Source of the DNA: Streptomyces griseoluteus
GTDB taxonomy: Bacteria; Actinomycetota; Actinomycetes; Streptomycetales; Streptomycetaceae
Length of the DNA: 64,000 bases
Reading direction: 5' to 3'
Assembly: GCA_000717735.1 (NCBI GenBank)
Contig: JOBE01000042.1
Span: 3,849 to 67,848, forward strand
Shown here piece by piece: positions 9,270 through 18,926 of the stretch. The notes below the pieces were generated by a model. The model searched no databases. It was not told the origin of the DNA and saw only the letters and a list, made by a program, of their open reading frames with translations. Position numbers and translations under genes: made by a program. Within the stretch, counting starts at the first letter, position 1. Every line of letters starts with the position of its first letter.

Positions 9270-9304
9270 GGCCCGGGCGGGCCGCAACCGGGACCGACCG
9301 GCCC
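9270..9304. promoter_or_regulatory. Tandem palindromic box upstream of Usp/HTH operon
   Basis: GGCCCGGGCGGGCC (9270-9283) and GGACCGACCGGCCC (9291-9304) have starts exactly 21 bp apart, ending 71 bp before the ATG of the stress protein at 9376. Confidence 0.5.
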
Positions 9305-9375
9305 TACTCTGCTCCTCCAGCCCGGTGCGAGCGTGGCAACAAGCCATTTCACTACCTGGAAAGGCGGTGGGCACG

Positions 9376-10278
9376 ATGGAATCGCCCCTGGTGGTAGGAG
9401 TCGACGGGTCCGACGCCAGTCTCACGGCCTTGGACTGGGCCGTCGACGAAGCGGTACGGCACACGCTTCCCTTGCGGATCGTCCATGCCTCGATGTGGGA
9501 ACGGTACGAAGGAGTCGTACCGGCCTGGACCACGGACCGCCCCTCAGGCCAGATCCTCGCCGAGAACATCGTGGGCGTCGCGGCCGAACGCGCCCGGCTC
9601 CGCGCACCCGACCTCGACCTCAGCACGGACGTCCTCGCCGAGGACGCGTCCACCGCGCTGCTCAGAGAGGGGCGGGAGGGCACGCTCCTCGTCGTAGGGT
9701 CCCGAGGGCGCGGCGAGTTCGCCGACCTTCTGCTCGGATCCGTCAGCCTCATCGTGGCCGCCCGGGCTCACTGCCCGGTCGTCGTCGTCCGCGGTGACCG
9801 GCATGCCCTGGAGGCACGCCACGGGCGCATCCTGCTCGGCGTCGGGGACCACGACGTGGACTCGCCGGCCGTACGGTTCGCATTCCGTGAGGCGGCGGTC
9901 CGGGACGCGGAACTCGACGTCGTCCGCACGTGGCGACGGCCGGCCCATGAACCGGTCGACCACCCGCTGCTGAGCGGCGACGGGGGAGCCTACTTTGCGG
10001 AACGGTTCTCCGAACTGCTTAACAAGGCCCTTGAGGCCGCAGCGTCCGAGCATCCCCGGGTGCGCCTGCGCAGGACCACGTTCGAGGGCCCGGCACACAG
10101 AGTGCTGACCGAGCGCTCCGCCGCCGCCGACCTGCTGGTCGTCGGGGCCCGGCGCCGTGACAGGCTCGTCGGTCTCGAGCTCGGCAGGGTCGCCCACCGC
10201 GCCCTGCACCATGCCTCGTGTCCGGTCGTCGTCGTTCCTCGGCGGGGTCCGGAGACCACCGAAGGAGGCCGGTCATGA
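9376..10278 (+). CDS. Universal stress protein, two UspA domains
   Basis: 300 aa. Domain 1 opens with ESPLVVGVDGSDASLTALDW and has the ATP loop VVGSRGRGEFADLLLGSVS. Domain 2 opens with GRILLGVGDHDVDSPAVRFA and ends VVGARRRDRLVGLELGRVA followed by CPVVVVPRRG. The ATG at 9376 follows GGAAAGGCGG. Its stop overlaps the start of the next gene (ATGA), forming a two-gene operon. It probably binds ATP through domain 1, whose G-2x-G-9x-G(S/T) motif is complete; the domain 2 motif is less regular. Confidence 0.9.
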   Translation: MESPLVVGVDGSDASLTALDWAVDEAVRHTLPLRIVHASMWERYEGVVPAWTTDRPSGQILAENIVGVAAERARLRAPDLDLSTDVLAEDASTALLREGREGTLLVVGSRGRGEFADLLLGSVSLIVAARAHCPVVVVRGDRHALEARHGRILLGVGDHDVDSPAVRFAFREAAVRDAELDVVRTWRRPAHEPVDHPLLSGDGGAYFAERFSELLNKALEAAASEHPRVRLRRTTFEGPAHRVLTERSAAADLLVVGARRRDRLVGLELGRVAHRALHHASCPVVVVPRRGPETTEGGRS

Positions 10279-10982
10279 ACACGGCCCGTGACCCGCATGC
10301 CGCGCACCTCACGAGCGACCTCGGACGCCGTGTCGCAGCCAGGCGCACCCGACTCGGCCTGTCCTTGGAGGAAGTGGCGGAACGGGCCGGCTCCACGCCC
10401 GGATACATCTCCTACGTGGAGGAGCAGGTGCCCACCCCGGGGATCGAGTTCCTGGTCCGGCTGGCGAACGCTCTGGAGACCACCGTCCAGGACCTCACCG
10501 GGTACACGGCGGACCTCGCGCCAGGCGGAGCCCGCGCCGGGTACCGGGCACGCATGGAGGAGATCGGCGAAGCCGAATGCTGGGAGCTGCTCGACGGCCA
10601 CGGCGTTGGCCGGGTCGCCGTCGAAGGGCGGGACGGGCTGATGGTGGTCCCCGTGAACTACCAGGTCGTCGACGGGGCCGTCGTCTTCATGACCGCACCG
10701 GACTCGTCCCTCGCGCGCGCCTCGGCGTCCGGCGCGGAGGTCGCCTTCGAGGAGGACCGTATGGACGAAGCCTTCAGCCAGGGCTGGAGCGTGCTCGTCG
10801 TCGGTCCGGTACGCACTGTGTCGGACGAGACCTCGACAGAGAGGATCAAGGACGCAGGCCACCCGGAGCCGTGGCCCGGGAATGGGCGCGACACCCTGGT
10901 GACGCTCTCGCCGCGCCGGGTGACCGGCCGCCGTATCCGCGTGCCGGGCACGCCTGGCACGCCGTCCGGGTCTGCTGACTGA
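10275..10982 (+). CDS. XRE-type HTH fused to pyridoxamine 5'-phosphate oxidase-like flavin domain
   Basis: 235 aa. Residues ~18-75 form a Cro/C1 helix-turn-helix (LGRRVAARRTRLGLSLEEVA, then ERAGSTPGYISYVEEQ). Residues ~90-225 form an FMN-binding split barrel of the PNPOx-like family (LLDGHGVGRVAVEGRDGLMV, then VPVNYQVVDGAVVFMTAPDS). A DNA-binding domain joined to a flavin or deazaflavin barrel suggests a redox-responsive regulator, as inference. It is coupled to the upstream Usp gene by an ATGA overlap. Confidence 0.85.
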   Translation: MNTARDPHAAHLTSDLGRRVAARRTRLGLSLEEVAERAGSTPGYISYVEEQVPTPGIEFLVRLANALETTVQDLTGYTADLAPGGARAGYRARMEEIGEAECWELLDGHGVGRVAVEGRDGLMVVPVNYQVVDGAVVFMTAPDSSLARASASGAEVAFEEDRMDEAFSQGWSVLVVGPVRTVSDETSTERIKDAGHPEPWPGNGRDTLVTLSPRRVTGRRIRVPGTPGTPSGSAD

Positions 10983-11083
10983 AAGCCGCCCCGTAAGTGG
11001 TCTCTGAGTGCCGGGCCGGCTCGTAGCGCTGGGGCGGCGTGCCCGTACGCCCTTACCCGTGGGACCTGGTGCACACTGCCGAC

Positions 11084-11810
11084 ATGACCGAGGACGAGGT
11101 GCAGCTCAAGCCCCCTGAGTCGCTGTTGCAGTTGATCGACAATCTCGCGCGGTTCCATCGCGAGCATGAGGAGTACTACTCGCAGGCGCCGTTGCGGCAG
11201 GCCGTCGAGCTGCAGGCGCGGTCTCGGGCGCTGAAGGTGCTGGCCGACCGCTGGAGCGTGATCGGCGTGGGTGAGCAGGCGTCGGCGATCGCGTTCGCCG
11301 GCACGGAGGACCTGAATCCCCCCCGGGCTCGTCGCGGAGTCGGGGATTCTCTTCATGGAGGGGGAGGGTGAGCCACCCGAACTGCAGAGGCTGAAGCGTG
11401 AGGTCGGGCTGCTCGCGGACGACCTTGAGCAGACGGGTGTCTGGCTGGCCGGGGCGATGGAGCAAGCGTGGGAGATGGCCGGGGGCTTGGCTGCCTATCC
11501 TGCGCTGGCCGACCTGCTCGGGGAGCGGCACCGGATCATCGCCAACGACTGGCAGTCGGCGGGCCTGCAGGTCCTGGTCGCGCGGCTGCTGCGACGCGCC
11601 CTTGACCTGCTGGCCCGAGTCGACTTCGCTCCGGAGGCGCTGCGGGCCGACCTGGGTGGCGAGCGGACGGCCCCTTCCTACCTCTACTCGGCTTCCGAAC
11701 TGCTGGACCGGGCGGCGGATCTGATGGCGGAGTCGGCGACGCTGGTGCACGACAACGAGCGACGCTGGCGCGTCTTCCGCGCCCGGATTCGTGAGTTGCG
11801 GTCTCCGTAG
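11084..11810 (+). pseudogene. Hypothetical protein gene with a single-base frameshift in a C7 run
   Basis: Two overlapping frames form one protein of about 241 aa if one C is removed from the C7 run at 11318-11324. The first frame ends ...FAGTEDLNPP and the second resumes GLVAESGILFMEGEGEPPE. Downstream it is helical and charged (LKREVGLLADDLEQTGVWLA ... RRWRVFRARIRELRSP). I do not recognise a family. The ATG at 11084 (TEDEVQLKPPESLLQLID) is preferred over 11039. The frameshift may be a sequencing error, since the same pattern (C7 for C6) occurs at 57510. It is not obviously tied to the regulon. Confidence 0.6.
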
Positions 11811-11860
11811 GCGCGTCTCGGAGGGACACGCCGCGCGAGATGATCACGGGTGTGGGTCCG

Positions 11861-12508
11861 TCAGCCGGCGCGGAGCATCTCGCGCATGTGGGTGATCTCG
11901 GCGGTCTGGGTTCTGATGATTTGGTTGGCGAGGTCCTTGGCGGGGCCGTAGGCACCCTGCTGCTTCTCGTCCTTGGCCATGTCGATCGCGCCTTCGTGGT
12001 GTTCGATCATCATGGTCAGGAACATGGTGTCGAAGGTGCCGCCGGAGGCGCGGTCGAGGTCCGTCATCTGCCGGTCGCTCATCATGCCGGGCATGGTGCC
12101 GTTCGTGTCGCCCATGCGGGGGTCGTGCATGCCGTCCATGCCTTCGGGGACTTCCTCACCCCATGCCTTGAGCCAGCCGGTCATGGTCCGGATCTCGGGT
12201 TCCTGCGCCTTCTCGATCTGTTCGGCGAGGGCCTTCACATCGCTGGTGGTGGCGTGGCTGCGGGCCATCTGGGACATGACGACGGCCTGGCGGTGGTGGG
12301 GGATCATCCGCTGGGCGAAGGCGACGTCCGCCGCGTTATGGGCGCCGGACTCGGCGGTGGCCGGTACCTCCGCGGAGGTGGCGGGCGAGGTATTGGCTGG
12401 TGTGCTGGAGTCGTTGCTGTCGCAGCCGGTGAGGACGAGACCGGCGGTGAGTGTGGCCGCGGCGGTGACGGCGGCGAGTCGGCGGGCGGCCGTGCGGGTG
12501 GGCTTCAT
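11861..12508 (-). CDS. DUF305 lipoprotein (copper-associated)
   Basis: 215 aa. A lipoprotein signal peptide (RRLAAVTAAATLTAGLVLTG then Cys) places it outside the membrane. Two ferritin-like DUF305 repeats follow, each with a Met/His-rich segment: FAQRMIPHHRQAVVMSQMAR and FLTMMIEHHEGAIDMAKDE. A Met/Gly linker (GMHDPRMGDTNGTMPGMM) lies between them. DUF305 proteins accompany copper-handling genes. Here a DUF2933 gene and a CopA-like ATPase are adjacent. The ATG at 12508 precedes the signal peptide; the GTG/ATG further upstream would spoil it. Confidence 0.88.
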   Translation of the reverse strand: MKPTRTAARRLAAVTAAATLTAGLVLTGCDSNDSSTPANTSPATSAEVPATAESGAHNAADVAFAQRMIPHHRQAVVMSQMARSHATTSDVKALAEQIEKAQEPEIRTMTGWLKAWGEEVPEGMDGMHDPRMGDTNGTMPGMMSDRQMTDLDRASGGTFDTMFLTMMIEHHEGAIDMAKDEKQQGAYGPAKDLANQIIRTQTAEITHMREMLRAG

Positions 12509-12643
12509 GGTGTGCCTCCAGCGGTGCGGCTCGTACAGGTGTCCGTGGGCCACCGCGGTCATACGCCGCTGGTACGCGGCCTCGTCAAGGCGGCCGCGGC
12601 AATCACGGCTGTCACGGAACTCACCGGGGCCTTGGCCGGGCGG

Positions 12644-12865
12644 TCAGGCGCGGCCGGATCCGCTGTGGTCGTCGTGATGTCGGTGCGCGTCTTCGTCATG
12701 CCTGCCCTGGTCGTGCATGCCGCGCATCATGAAGAACATCATCAGCGGGCAGGCCAGCGCCACGCCCAGGATCGCCAGGGTCCCGACAGGGACACCGAGA
12801 GCAAGGGCGCCGACGACGGCGATCGCCACGGCGATGGCGTACAAACCCCATCGGTTCTGCTTCAT
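12644..12865 (-). CDS. Small membrane protein, DUF2933-like
   Basis: 73 aa. Two hydrophobic segments ([17 protein letters not shown] and [20 protein letters not shown]) are followed by a His/Asp-rich tail ([20 protein letters not shown]) able to bind metal. The [14 protein letters not shown] block is characteristic of DUF2933 proteins found beside copper systems. The ATG at 12865 follows GGAAGGAGGCC. It is divergent from the copper ATPase, with the tandem box in between. It lies upstream of the DUF305 gene on the same strand. Confidence 0.8.
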   Translation of the reverse strand: MKQNRWGLYAIAVAIAVVGALALGVPVGTLAILGVALACPLMMFFMMRGMHDQGRHDEDAHRHHDDHSGSGRA

Positions 12866-12916
12866 CGTGGCCTCCTTCCGCCCTCTCATCGTCTCGCCGG
12901 CCGACTGGCCGGGAGG

Positions 12917-12952
12917 GGGTCGAACGGTCCCCTTCTGCGGGCCGGTCGGGCC
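12917..12952. promoter_or_regulatory. Tandem palindromic box between DUF2933 and copper ATPase genes
   Basis: GGGTCGAACGGTCC (12917-12930) and GGGCCGGTCGGGCC (12939-12952) have starts 22 bp apart. They lie 52 bp from the DUF2933 start and 77 bp from the ATPase start, so the pair could serve both directions. Confidence 0.5.
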
Positions 12953-13028
12953 CTGCCCGGCCCGCAGTGGCCGACGTGGATGCTGTGCGGGAGGCTGTAA
13001 CAGCAGGCGCGCGAGGAGGCGAGTGGCC

Positions 13029-15743
13029 ATGCCTGTCGCGGACGTGATCGTCATCGTGGTTGCCGTCGGTCTCATCGCTGTGCTGGGCTGGTACTTCTTC
13101 GGCCCGCGCAAGGCCGGCACGGTCCGCGTGGAGGGAGGCGTGCAACGGGTCGACGTGACCGTACGGGGCGGCTACAGCCCGAACCTGATCAAGGTCCGCC
13201 AGGGCACACCGGTCGATCTCGTCTTCGACCGGCAGGAGGCCGGCGAATGCACCTCCCGCGTCGTGTTCCCCGATCTCAAGGTCGGGGCCGGCCTGCCCGC
13301 CCACACCCGCACGACCGTGCGGCTGAGCCCCGACCGGCCTGGCACCTACGGGTTCGCCTGCGGCATGAACATGATCCACGGGACCCTCGTCGTCGAATCC
13401 GCCGACGGCGGAGCACCGGAACCGGGCACGGTGCCAGGCGGAGAAGCGGCGCCGAGCGCGGGGGAGACGTCGGCCGAGGACGCGGAGGCAGCCGACATCG
13501 CCGAGCGCCAGGCGGAGATCGAGGACCTGACCCGCCGCGTCGCCGTGGGCGCGGTGCTGACCGCGCCGGTCCTGTTCGCCGTGATGGCGCACGAGCTGTT
13601 CGGCGCCGACTGGGTGCCCGGGTGGACGCTGAACCACTGGTTCCAGCTCGCACTGATCACGCCGGTGATGCTCTACACCGGCTGGCCCGTGCACTTCATC
13701 GGCTGGCTGGCCCTGCGCCACCGTTCGGCGGACATGAACTCCCTGATCACCCTGGGCACGAGCGCCGCCTATAACTTCAGCCTGCTCGTCACCCTCGCTC
13801 CGGGGCTGCTCCCCGAGGACGTGCGGGAGGTGTACTTCGAAGCCGTCGGCGTCATCCTGACGCTGATCCTGCTGGGCCGTCTTCTGGAGGCCCGGGCCAA
13901 GGCCGGCACGGGCGAGGCCATCCGCGCTCTGATCGGCCTGCAGGCCCGCACCGCACGCGTCCTACGAGACGACACCGAGACCGAGATACCCGTCGACGAG
14001 GTGGTCGTCGGGGACGAGATCGTCATCCGCCCCGGGGAGAAGATCCCTGTCGACGCCGAGGTCCTGTCGGGCTCGTCCGCCGTGGACGAGTCGATGGTGA
14101 CGGGCGAGCCGATGCCGGTCACGAAGCACGCGGGCGACGGTGTCATCGGCGCCACCGTCAACACCACCGGTTCCCTGCGGGTGCGCGCGGCCAAGGTCGG
14201 CGCGGACACCATGCTCGCCCAGATCATCCGGTTGGTGCAGCAGGCCCAGGCGTCCAAGGCGCCGATCCAGCGTCTCGCCGATGCGATCTCCGCCTACTTC
14301 GTCCCCGCGGTCATCGCCATCGCGATCGCGACGTTCGCCCTCTGGTACACGATCGGGCCCGCTCCGGCGCTCACCCTCGCCCTGGTCTCCGCTGTCGCCG
14401 TCCTCATCATCGCCTGCCCCTGCGCCCTCGGCCTGGCCACCCCGCTCTCGGTCATGGTCGGCACCGGCAAAGGCGCGCAGGCCGGCATCCTCATCCGCTC
14501 GGCAGAAGCCCTGGAGACCGCCCACAAACTCGACACCATCGTCCTCGACAAGACCGGCACGGTCACCGTCGGCAAGCCCGTCCTCACCGACGTCCACCCC
14601 GCCGCAGGAGTCGACGAAGCCGAACTCCTGCGGCTGGTCGCCGCCGCCGAGACCGACAGCGAACACCCCCTTGCCCAGGCCATCGTCTCCGGCGCCCGCG
14701 ACCGCGGCCTTCAGCCGCCGACCGCGACCGGGTTCGACTCCGTCACCGGCAAGGGTGTCCGCGCCACGGCCGACGGCCACACGATCTTGGTCGGGACCAC
14801 CCGCCTCCTCCATGACACCGGGGTCGACACCTCCCCTCTCGAAGCCGTCGCCGCGAACCTTGCGGCCGAGGGCAAGACGCCCGTCCTCGCCGCGGTCGAC
14901 GGCGACCCCGCCGGGGTACTCGCCGTCGCCGACACCGTCAAGGACGACTCCGCCCAGGCCATCGCGGCCCTACGACGCCTGGACACCGAGGTCGTCATGC
15001 TCACCGGCGACAATGCCCGCACCGCCGCCGGCATCGCCGCTCACGTCGGCATCCCCAGGGTCCTGGCCGAGGTGTTGCCCGAGCACAAGACCGACGAGAT
15101 CCGCCGCCTCCAGGCCGAGGGCCGGACCGTCGCCATGGTCGGCGACGGCATCAACGACGCCCCCGCCCTCGCTCAATCCGACGTCGGTCTCGCCATCGGC
15201 ACGGGTACCGACGTCGCCATCGAATCCGCCGACATCACCCTCATCTCCGGCTCCCTCGCCGGAGTCGTCACCGCCATCCGCCTCTCAAAGGCGACCATGC
15301 GCAACATCAAGCAGAACCTGTTCTTCGCCCTCGTCTACAACGCCGTCGGCATCCCTCTCGCTGCCGGCGCCCTCTACCCCCTGTGGGGCATCCGCCTCAG
15401 CCCGATCGTCGCCGCAGCCGCCATGGCCCTGTCCTCCCTGTCCGTCGTCACCAACGCCTCCCGCCTGCGCCGTTGGCACCCCGCGGCACTGCCCGAAGCG
15501 GGCGGCACATCGGCGCAGCCCGAAGTCGAGACCGCCACCGACACCACCCCGCGAAAGGCCGGCCCGGACAGAAGCGAGACGGCCGTCGACCCCGTGTGCG
15601 GCATGGAAGTCGACCCCACGACCGCACCCGAACACCGAGACAGCCCCGCGGGCCCACTGCACTTCTGCTCCACCCACTGCGCCACTGCCTACGATGCCGC
15701 TCCCGACCGCTACACGCCTTCCATCAGCCGCCGACATCCGTAG
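13029..15743 (+). CDS. copA: Copper-translocating P1B-type ATPase with N-terminal cupredoxin and C-terminal YHS domain
   Basis: 904 aa. A signal anchor ([20 protein letters not shown]) leads into a cupredoxin-like domain (residues ~38-130, ending [18 protein letters not shown]). Then comes a heavy-metal P-type ATPase core: TGEPMPVTK, the ion-site motif ACPCALGL, phosphorylation site [28 protein letters not shown] and [10 protein letters not shown]. At the end sits a YHS metal domain ([16 protein letters not shown] ... HFCSTHC). No canonical HMA CxxC domain is seen; the cupredoxin replaces it. Likely role is Cu(I) movement across the membrane. The ATG at 13029 follows GAGGAGGCGAG. Confidence 0.9.
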   Translation: MPVADVIVIVVAVGLIAVLGWYFFGPRKAGTVRVEGGVQRVDVTVRGGYSPNLIKVRQGTPVDLVFDRQEAGECTSRVVFPDLKVGAGLPAHTRTTVRLSPDRPGTYGFACGMNMIHGTLVVESADGGAPEPGTVPGGEAAPSAGETSAEDAEAADIAERQAEIEDLTRRVAVGAVLTAPVLFAVMAHELFGADWVPGWTLNHWFQLALITPVMLYTGWPVHFIGWLALRHRSADMNSLITLGTSAAYNFSLLVTLAPGLLPEDVREVYFEAVGVILTLILLGRLLEARAKAGTGEAIRALIGLQARTARVLRDDTETEIPVDEVVVGDEIVIRPGEKIPVDAEVLSGSSAVDESMVTGEPMPVTKHAGDGVIGATVNTTGSLRVRAAKVGADTMLAQIIRLVQQAQASKAPIQRLADAISAYFVPAVIAIAIATFALWYTIGPAPALTLALVSAVAVLIIACPCALGLATPLSVMVGTGKGAQAGILIRSAEALETAHKLDTIVLDKTGTVTVGKPVLTDVHPAAGVDEAELLRLVAAAETDSEHPLAQAIVSGARDRGLQPPTATGFDSVTGKGVRATADGHTILVGTTRLLHDTGVDTSPLEAVAANLAAEGKTPVLAAVDGDPAGVLAVADTVKDDSAQAIAALRRLDTEVVMLTGDNARTAAGIAAHVGIPRVLAEVLPEHKTDEIRRLQAEGRTVAMVGDGINDAPALAQSDVGLAIGTGTDVAIESADITLISGSLAGVVTAIRLSKATMRNIKQNLFFALVYNAVGIPLAAGALYPLWGIRLSPIVAAAAMALSSLSVVTNASRLRRWHPAALPEAGGTSAQPEVETATDTTPRKAGPDRSETAVDPVCGMEVDPTTAPEHRDSPAGPLHFCSTHCATAYDAAPDRYTPSISRRHP

Positions 15744-15804
15744 AACACGGGGAAGAGATGGAGTCCGTCTGTGCGCCGGCGAAGGCGGAGCCGCCACCGT
15801 CCAC

Positions 15805-16662
15805 TCACATCAAGGGGACGACGGCGACCGGCGCGGGGCTGTGGTGGATGACCGCATGGGCGACATGACCGAGATGCGCGCCGAGGGGGACCTTCCGGCT
15901 CCGGCGTCCCACGACAACCAGTTGCGCGGTCTGTGACGCCTCGAACAGCTGGTACGCGGGCGGGCCCACCACCGCCTCGGCCGCCACGTTCACGCCCGCG
16001 TACCGCTTCCGCCAAGGTTCCAGCAAGTCGTCCAGCCCCCCGAGGAGGCGGCCGCCCAGCTCCTCGCCGATCCCCGGGTCTATGCCGGCCGCGTAGCCGT
16101 ACGAGGCGGGCAGCGTCCAGCTGTGCAGGAACCGCAGGGGCGTGCCCCTGCGGGCCGCCTCCGCGAACGAGAACGCGAGCAGGGCTTCGCACGGGTGGTA
16201 GATGTCGACACCCACCACGATCCCGCCTTCGGGAGCCACGTGGTCGTCCTCCGCGCGCACGAGGACGACCGGCTGTCGCGCCGCGCCGACGACGGCGAGG
16301 GAGACCGAGCCGACGATGAAGCCGCGCACACCACCGAGCCCACGCGAGCCCAGGACCGTCAGATCCGCCTCGTTCGCGGCGGCCGTCAGTTCCTCGGCCG
16401 CCCGGCCGCGCGCACGCTCTGTGAGTACCTCGAGGCCGGGATGGTCCTTCCGCACGCGGTCCGCCTCGTCCCGCAAGAGACTCTCGGCCTGCTCGGCCAA
16501 GGAGCGGTCGTACGACAGGGGCACCTCAGGGGTGTTCGGCCAGTCCTCGATGTGCACCAGCCGGAGGGGGACTTCGCGCAACACCGCTGCCGTCGCCGCC
16601 CAACCTACGGCGGCGAGGCTTTCCTTCGAGCCGTCCAGACCGACGGTGACCTGGGCCGTCAT
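15805..16662 (-). CDS. Universal stress protein, two UspA domains
   Basis: 285 aa. Domain 1 opens TAQVTVGLDGSKESLAAVGW and has the ATP loop VLGSRGLGGVRGFIVGSVS. Domain 2 opens GGIVVGVDIYHPCEALLAFS and closes VVVGRRSRKVPLGAHLGHVA. It is most similar in layout to the Usp at 1903-2757, including the LDDLLEPWRKRY segment, so the two are close paralogues. The start is ATG at 16662. It converges on copA and is divergent from the Usp operon at 16887. Confidence 0.9.
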   Translation of the reverse strand: MTAQVTVGLDGSKESLAAVGWAATAAVLREVPLRLVHIEDWPNTPEVPLSYDRSLAEQAESLLRDEADRVRKDHPGLEVLTERARGRAAEELTAAANEADLTVLGSRGLGGVRGFIVGSVSLAVVGAARQPVVLVRAEDDHVAPEGGIVVGVDIYHPCEALLAFSFAEAARRGTPLRFLHSWTLPASYGYAAGIDPGIGEELGGRLLGGLDDLLEPWRKRYAGVNVAAEAVVGPPAYQLFEASQTAQLVVVGRRSRKVPLGAHLGHVAHAVIHHSPAPVAVVPLM

Positions 16663-16760
16663 GACGTGCCTCCTCAGTCGTGTCCTGTCCGTTCCGTCCT
16701 GGTCCGGATCGGAGAGGACATCCCGAACTTCAGGCTGGTGGCCCCGTGTCCCCGGCAGCA

Positions 16761-16795
16761 GGGCCGGGCGGGTCTCGATGGGGGCCGAACGGCCC
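16761..16795. promoter_or_regulatory. Tandem palindromic box between divergent Usp genes (best copy)
   Basis: GGGCCGGGCGGGTC (16761-16774) and the perfect palindrome GGGCCGAACGGCCC (16782-16795) have starts 21 bp apart. They lie 99 bp from the left Usp start and 92 bp from the right one. This is the cleanest copy of the motif in the window. Confidence 0.6.
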
Positions 16796-16886
16796 ATCCC
16801 GAGAAGGCTCGCCACGGTGTCAGCGTGGGAGGTGTCGCCCCTCGGGACGTGCTCCCGAGCCCCGGTCGTACACCGGAGGAGGAACC

Positions 16887-17792
16887 GTGACCAGCGAGAT
16901 CCCCGCTCGACCGGAGCTCGGCAACGTCGTCGTGGGAGTCGACGGGTCCCCCTCCGGGCGCACCGCCGTGCTCTGGGCCGCCGCCGAAGCGGACCGACGG
17001 GGCCGGCCCCTGCAGCTCGTCCACGCTGCCGACACCGACCGCCGAGCCCTCTTCGCCAATGCCGAGACGATCCAGGCGGTACGCGAAGCGGGCCGCGACC
17101 TGCTGATCGAGACCGCGAGCACTGTCCAAGAGCGCTTTCCGGACCTTGCCGTCACGAGGGAACTGAGCCGCCGGGAGCCGGTCGCCGGTCTCCGGGCGGC
17201 CGCCGGCCACCGCGGCACGATCGTGGTGGGCAACCGTGGGCTCGGCGGCTTCTCGACCCTCATGCTCGGCTCCGTCGGGCTGGGGGTGGCAGCCCGCGCC
17301 GAAGCGCCCGTGATCGTTGTCCGTGGTGAAAGCGACCGCCCCGAGTCGGGCTCGGTGACGGCAGCCGTGCACGGCGCCTCGGATGTCGGCTGGCTGCTCG
17401 TCGCGGCTGCCGAGGCGGACGCCCGCAAGGCGGTGTTGCGACTGGTGAGCGTATGGAACGTGCTCACCCACGTCGGCAGCGTCGCGACCATGCTGGACGA
17501 CCTCGACGAGATCGCGCAGCAGCGCGTGCACGAGATCAAGGCGCTCGCCGACCGCGTGCGTGACTTCTATCCCCGGCTCATCGTCAGCCATCACGTCGAG
17601 ACAGGCACGAGCACGCCCGGCATCCTGGTGGAGGCGAGTGCCCACACCGATCTGCTCGTGATGGGCAGAGAACACCGTGTTCTGGGCGCAGGCCCGTCCC
17701 TGGGGCGCGTCGCCCATGTCCTGCTCCACCACGCCCACTGCCCGGTGGAGATCGTCCCTCCCGCCTTCGCCACCCGGATCGAGGAGACGTGA
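16887..17792 (+). CDS. Universal stress protein, two UspA domains
   Basis: 301 aa. The GTG start at 16887 is chosen because GGAGGAGGAACC precedes it directly. Domain 1: LGNVVVGVDGSPSGRTAVLW with loop VVGNRGLGGFSTLMLGSVG. Domain 2 lacks a clear N-terminal Usp strand (SGSVTAAVHGASDVGWLLVA) but ends LLVMGREHRVLGAGPSLGRV. Its stop overlaps the next Usp start (GTGA). Together they are the intact version of the gene pair that is fused at 33722-34931. Confidence 0.88.
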   Translation: MTSEIPARPELGNVVVGVDGSPSGRTAVLWAAAEADRRGRPLQLVHAADTDRRALFANAETIQAVREAGRDLLIETASTVQERFPDLAVTRELSRREPVAGLRAAAGHRGTIVVGNRGLGGFSTLMLGSVGLGVAARAEAPVIVVRGESDRPESGSVTAAVHGASDVGWLLVAAAEADARKAVLRLVSVWNVLTHVGSVATMLDDLDEIAQQRVHEIKALADRVRDFYPRLIVSHHVETGTSTPGILVEASAHTDLLVMGREHRVLGAGPSLGRVAHVLLHHAHCPVEIVPPAFATRIEET

Positions 17793-18799
17793 ACGACATC
17801 CTGCTCGGAGTCGACCCCCGGGAGCAGTCCGTCCCCGCTCTCGTCTGGGGCGCCGACGAGGCCGTACGAAGAGGACTGGCGCTCCGCCTGGTCGTCGCCG
17901 TGCCGCCCGCCCACGACGGGTTCCGGTACGACGCGCTCGCCCACCAGAGCGCCCTGCGCCTCCGCGCGGAGGCGGCGATCGCCGACGCGGAGGACCTCGT
18001 ACGGGAACTCCACGGCGGTCTGCGGATCGCGACGGAACGCGTGAACGGTGTGCCGGCGACCGTGCTCCGCGACATGGCGTCGCACGCCGCACTCGTCGTC
18101 GTCGGCTCGCGCCGTCTCGGCGGGGCGGCCGAGATGTTCAGCGAGAGCTCCGTGGTCGTCCCGCTCACCGCGCGTGCCGCCTGCCCCGTCGTCGTGGTCC
18201 GCGTACCCGAGCACACCGCCGTGCACCCACCGACCCTCGTCGTCGGTGTGGACGGAAGCGAGTCCTCACAGGCCGCGATCGCCTTCGCCGTCGAGGAGGC
18301 GAGCCTGCGCGAGGCACGACTGCGCGCCGTCTGGGTCTGGCCCCATTCCGTCCTCGCCCACGACGATCGGGACGAGGGTCTGGCCGAGCGCCGTCGGCTG
18401 CTGGCCGAGTCGGTTGCGGGGTGGGCGGAGACGTATCCGGACGTCGCCATCTCCCAAGAGGTCCTTCGGGGACACCCGGTCGAGCAACTCGCCCTGGCAT
18501 CCCAGGAGTCCCTGGCCCTGATCGTCGGCCGAAGAGGCCGTGGCGGCTACTCCGGCATGCGGCTGGGGTCGACGGTCCACGGCTTGCTGCACCGCGCCAT
18601 GTGTCCGGTGATCACTGTCCCGCTCCCACAGCGCGGAGGGCGGACCGGCGACCCGGCATGGGCCGACCGGTTCCGTTCCCGTACGACCGACCGGCCCCGG
18701 CGCGGTGACCCGCTCGGCACTGGGGCGCGACGACCTCCAGGCGGGACGGTGGGTCGAGAGGACGACCCAGGTCCGTCCGTCGGTTCCCCGGAGAGGTGA
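17789..18799 (+). CDS. Universal stress protein, two UspA domains with C-terminal extension
   Basis: 336 aa, GTG start overlapping the previous stop. Domain 1: NDILLGVDPREQSVPALVWG with loop VVGSRRLGGAAEMFSESS. Domain 2: PTLVVGVDGSESSQAAIAFA with loop [20 protein letters not shown] and CPVITVPLP. About 55 residues of basic, Pro/Arg-rich sequence follow the normal Usp end. This suggests that the original stop was lost and translation now runs on. It is the second gene of the operon with the Usp at 16887. Confidence 0.85.
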   Translation: MNDILLGVDPREQSVPALVWGADEAVRRGLALRLVVAVPPAHDGFRYDALAHQSALRLRAEAAIADAEDLVRELHGGLRIATERVNGVPATVLRDMASHAALVVVGSRRLGGAAEMFSESSVVVPLTARAACPVVVVRVPEHTAVHPPTLVVGVDGSESSQAAIAFAVEEASLREARLRAVWVWPHSVLAHDDRDEGLAERRRLLAESVAGWAETYPDVAISQEVLRGHPVEQLALASQESLALIVGRRGRGGYSGMRLGSTVHGLLHRAMCPVITVPLPQRGGRTGDPAWADRFRSRTTDRPRRGDPLGTGARRPPGGTVGREDDPGPSVGSPER

Positions 18800-18926
18800 G
18801 AACCATGCAGCACATCCGGCTCAGGCCCCGGCCCCGACAGCCCCGCAGGCCGAGCCCCCTCGATCTGCGCACCCCGTCCGGCCGACCGCTCCCGTTCTGA
18901 GGCCGCCCGAGATCACGGAGGATGTC

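Noticed and set aside
18805..18900. A 31-codon frame (HIRLRPRPRQPRRPSPLDLR...) with a fair ribosome site before ppsA
   Set aside because: Low-complexity Arg/Pro sequence as expected from any high-GC DNA, no homology, and overlapped by the run-on region of the Usp transcript.
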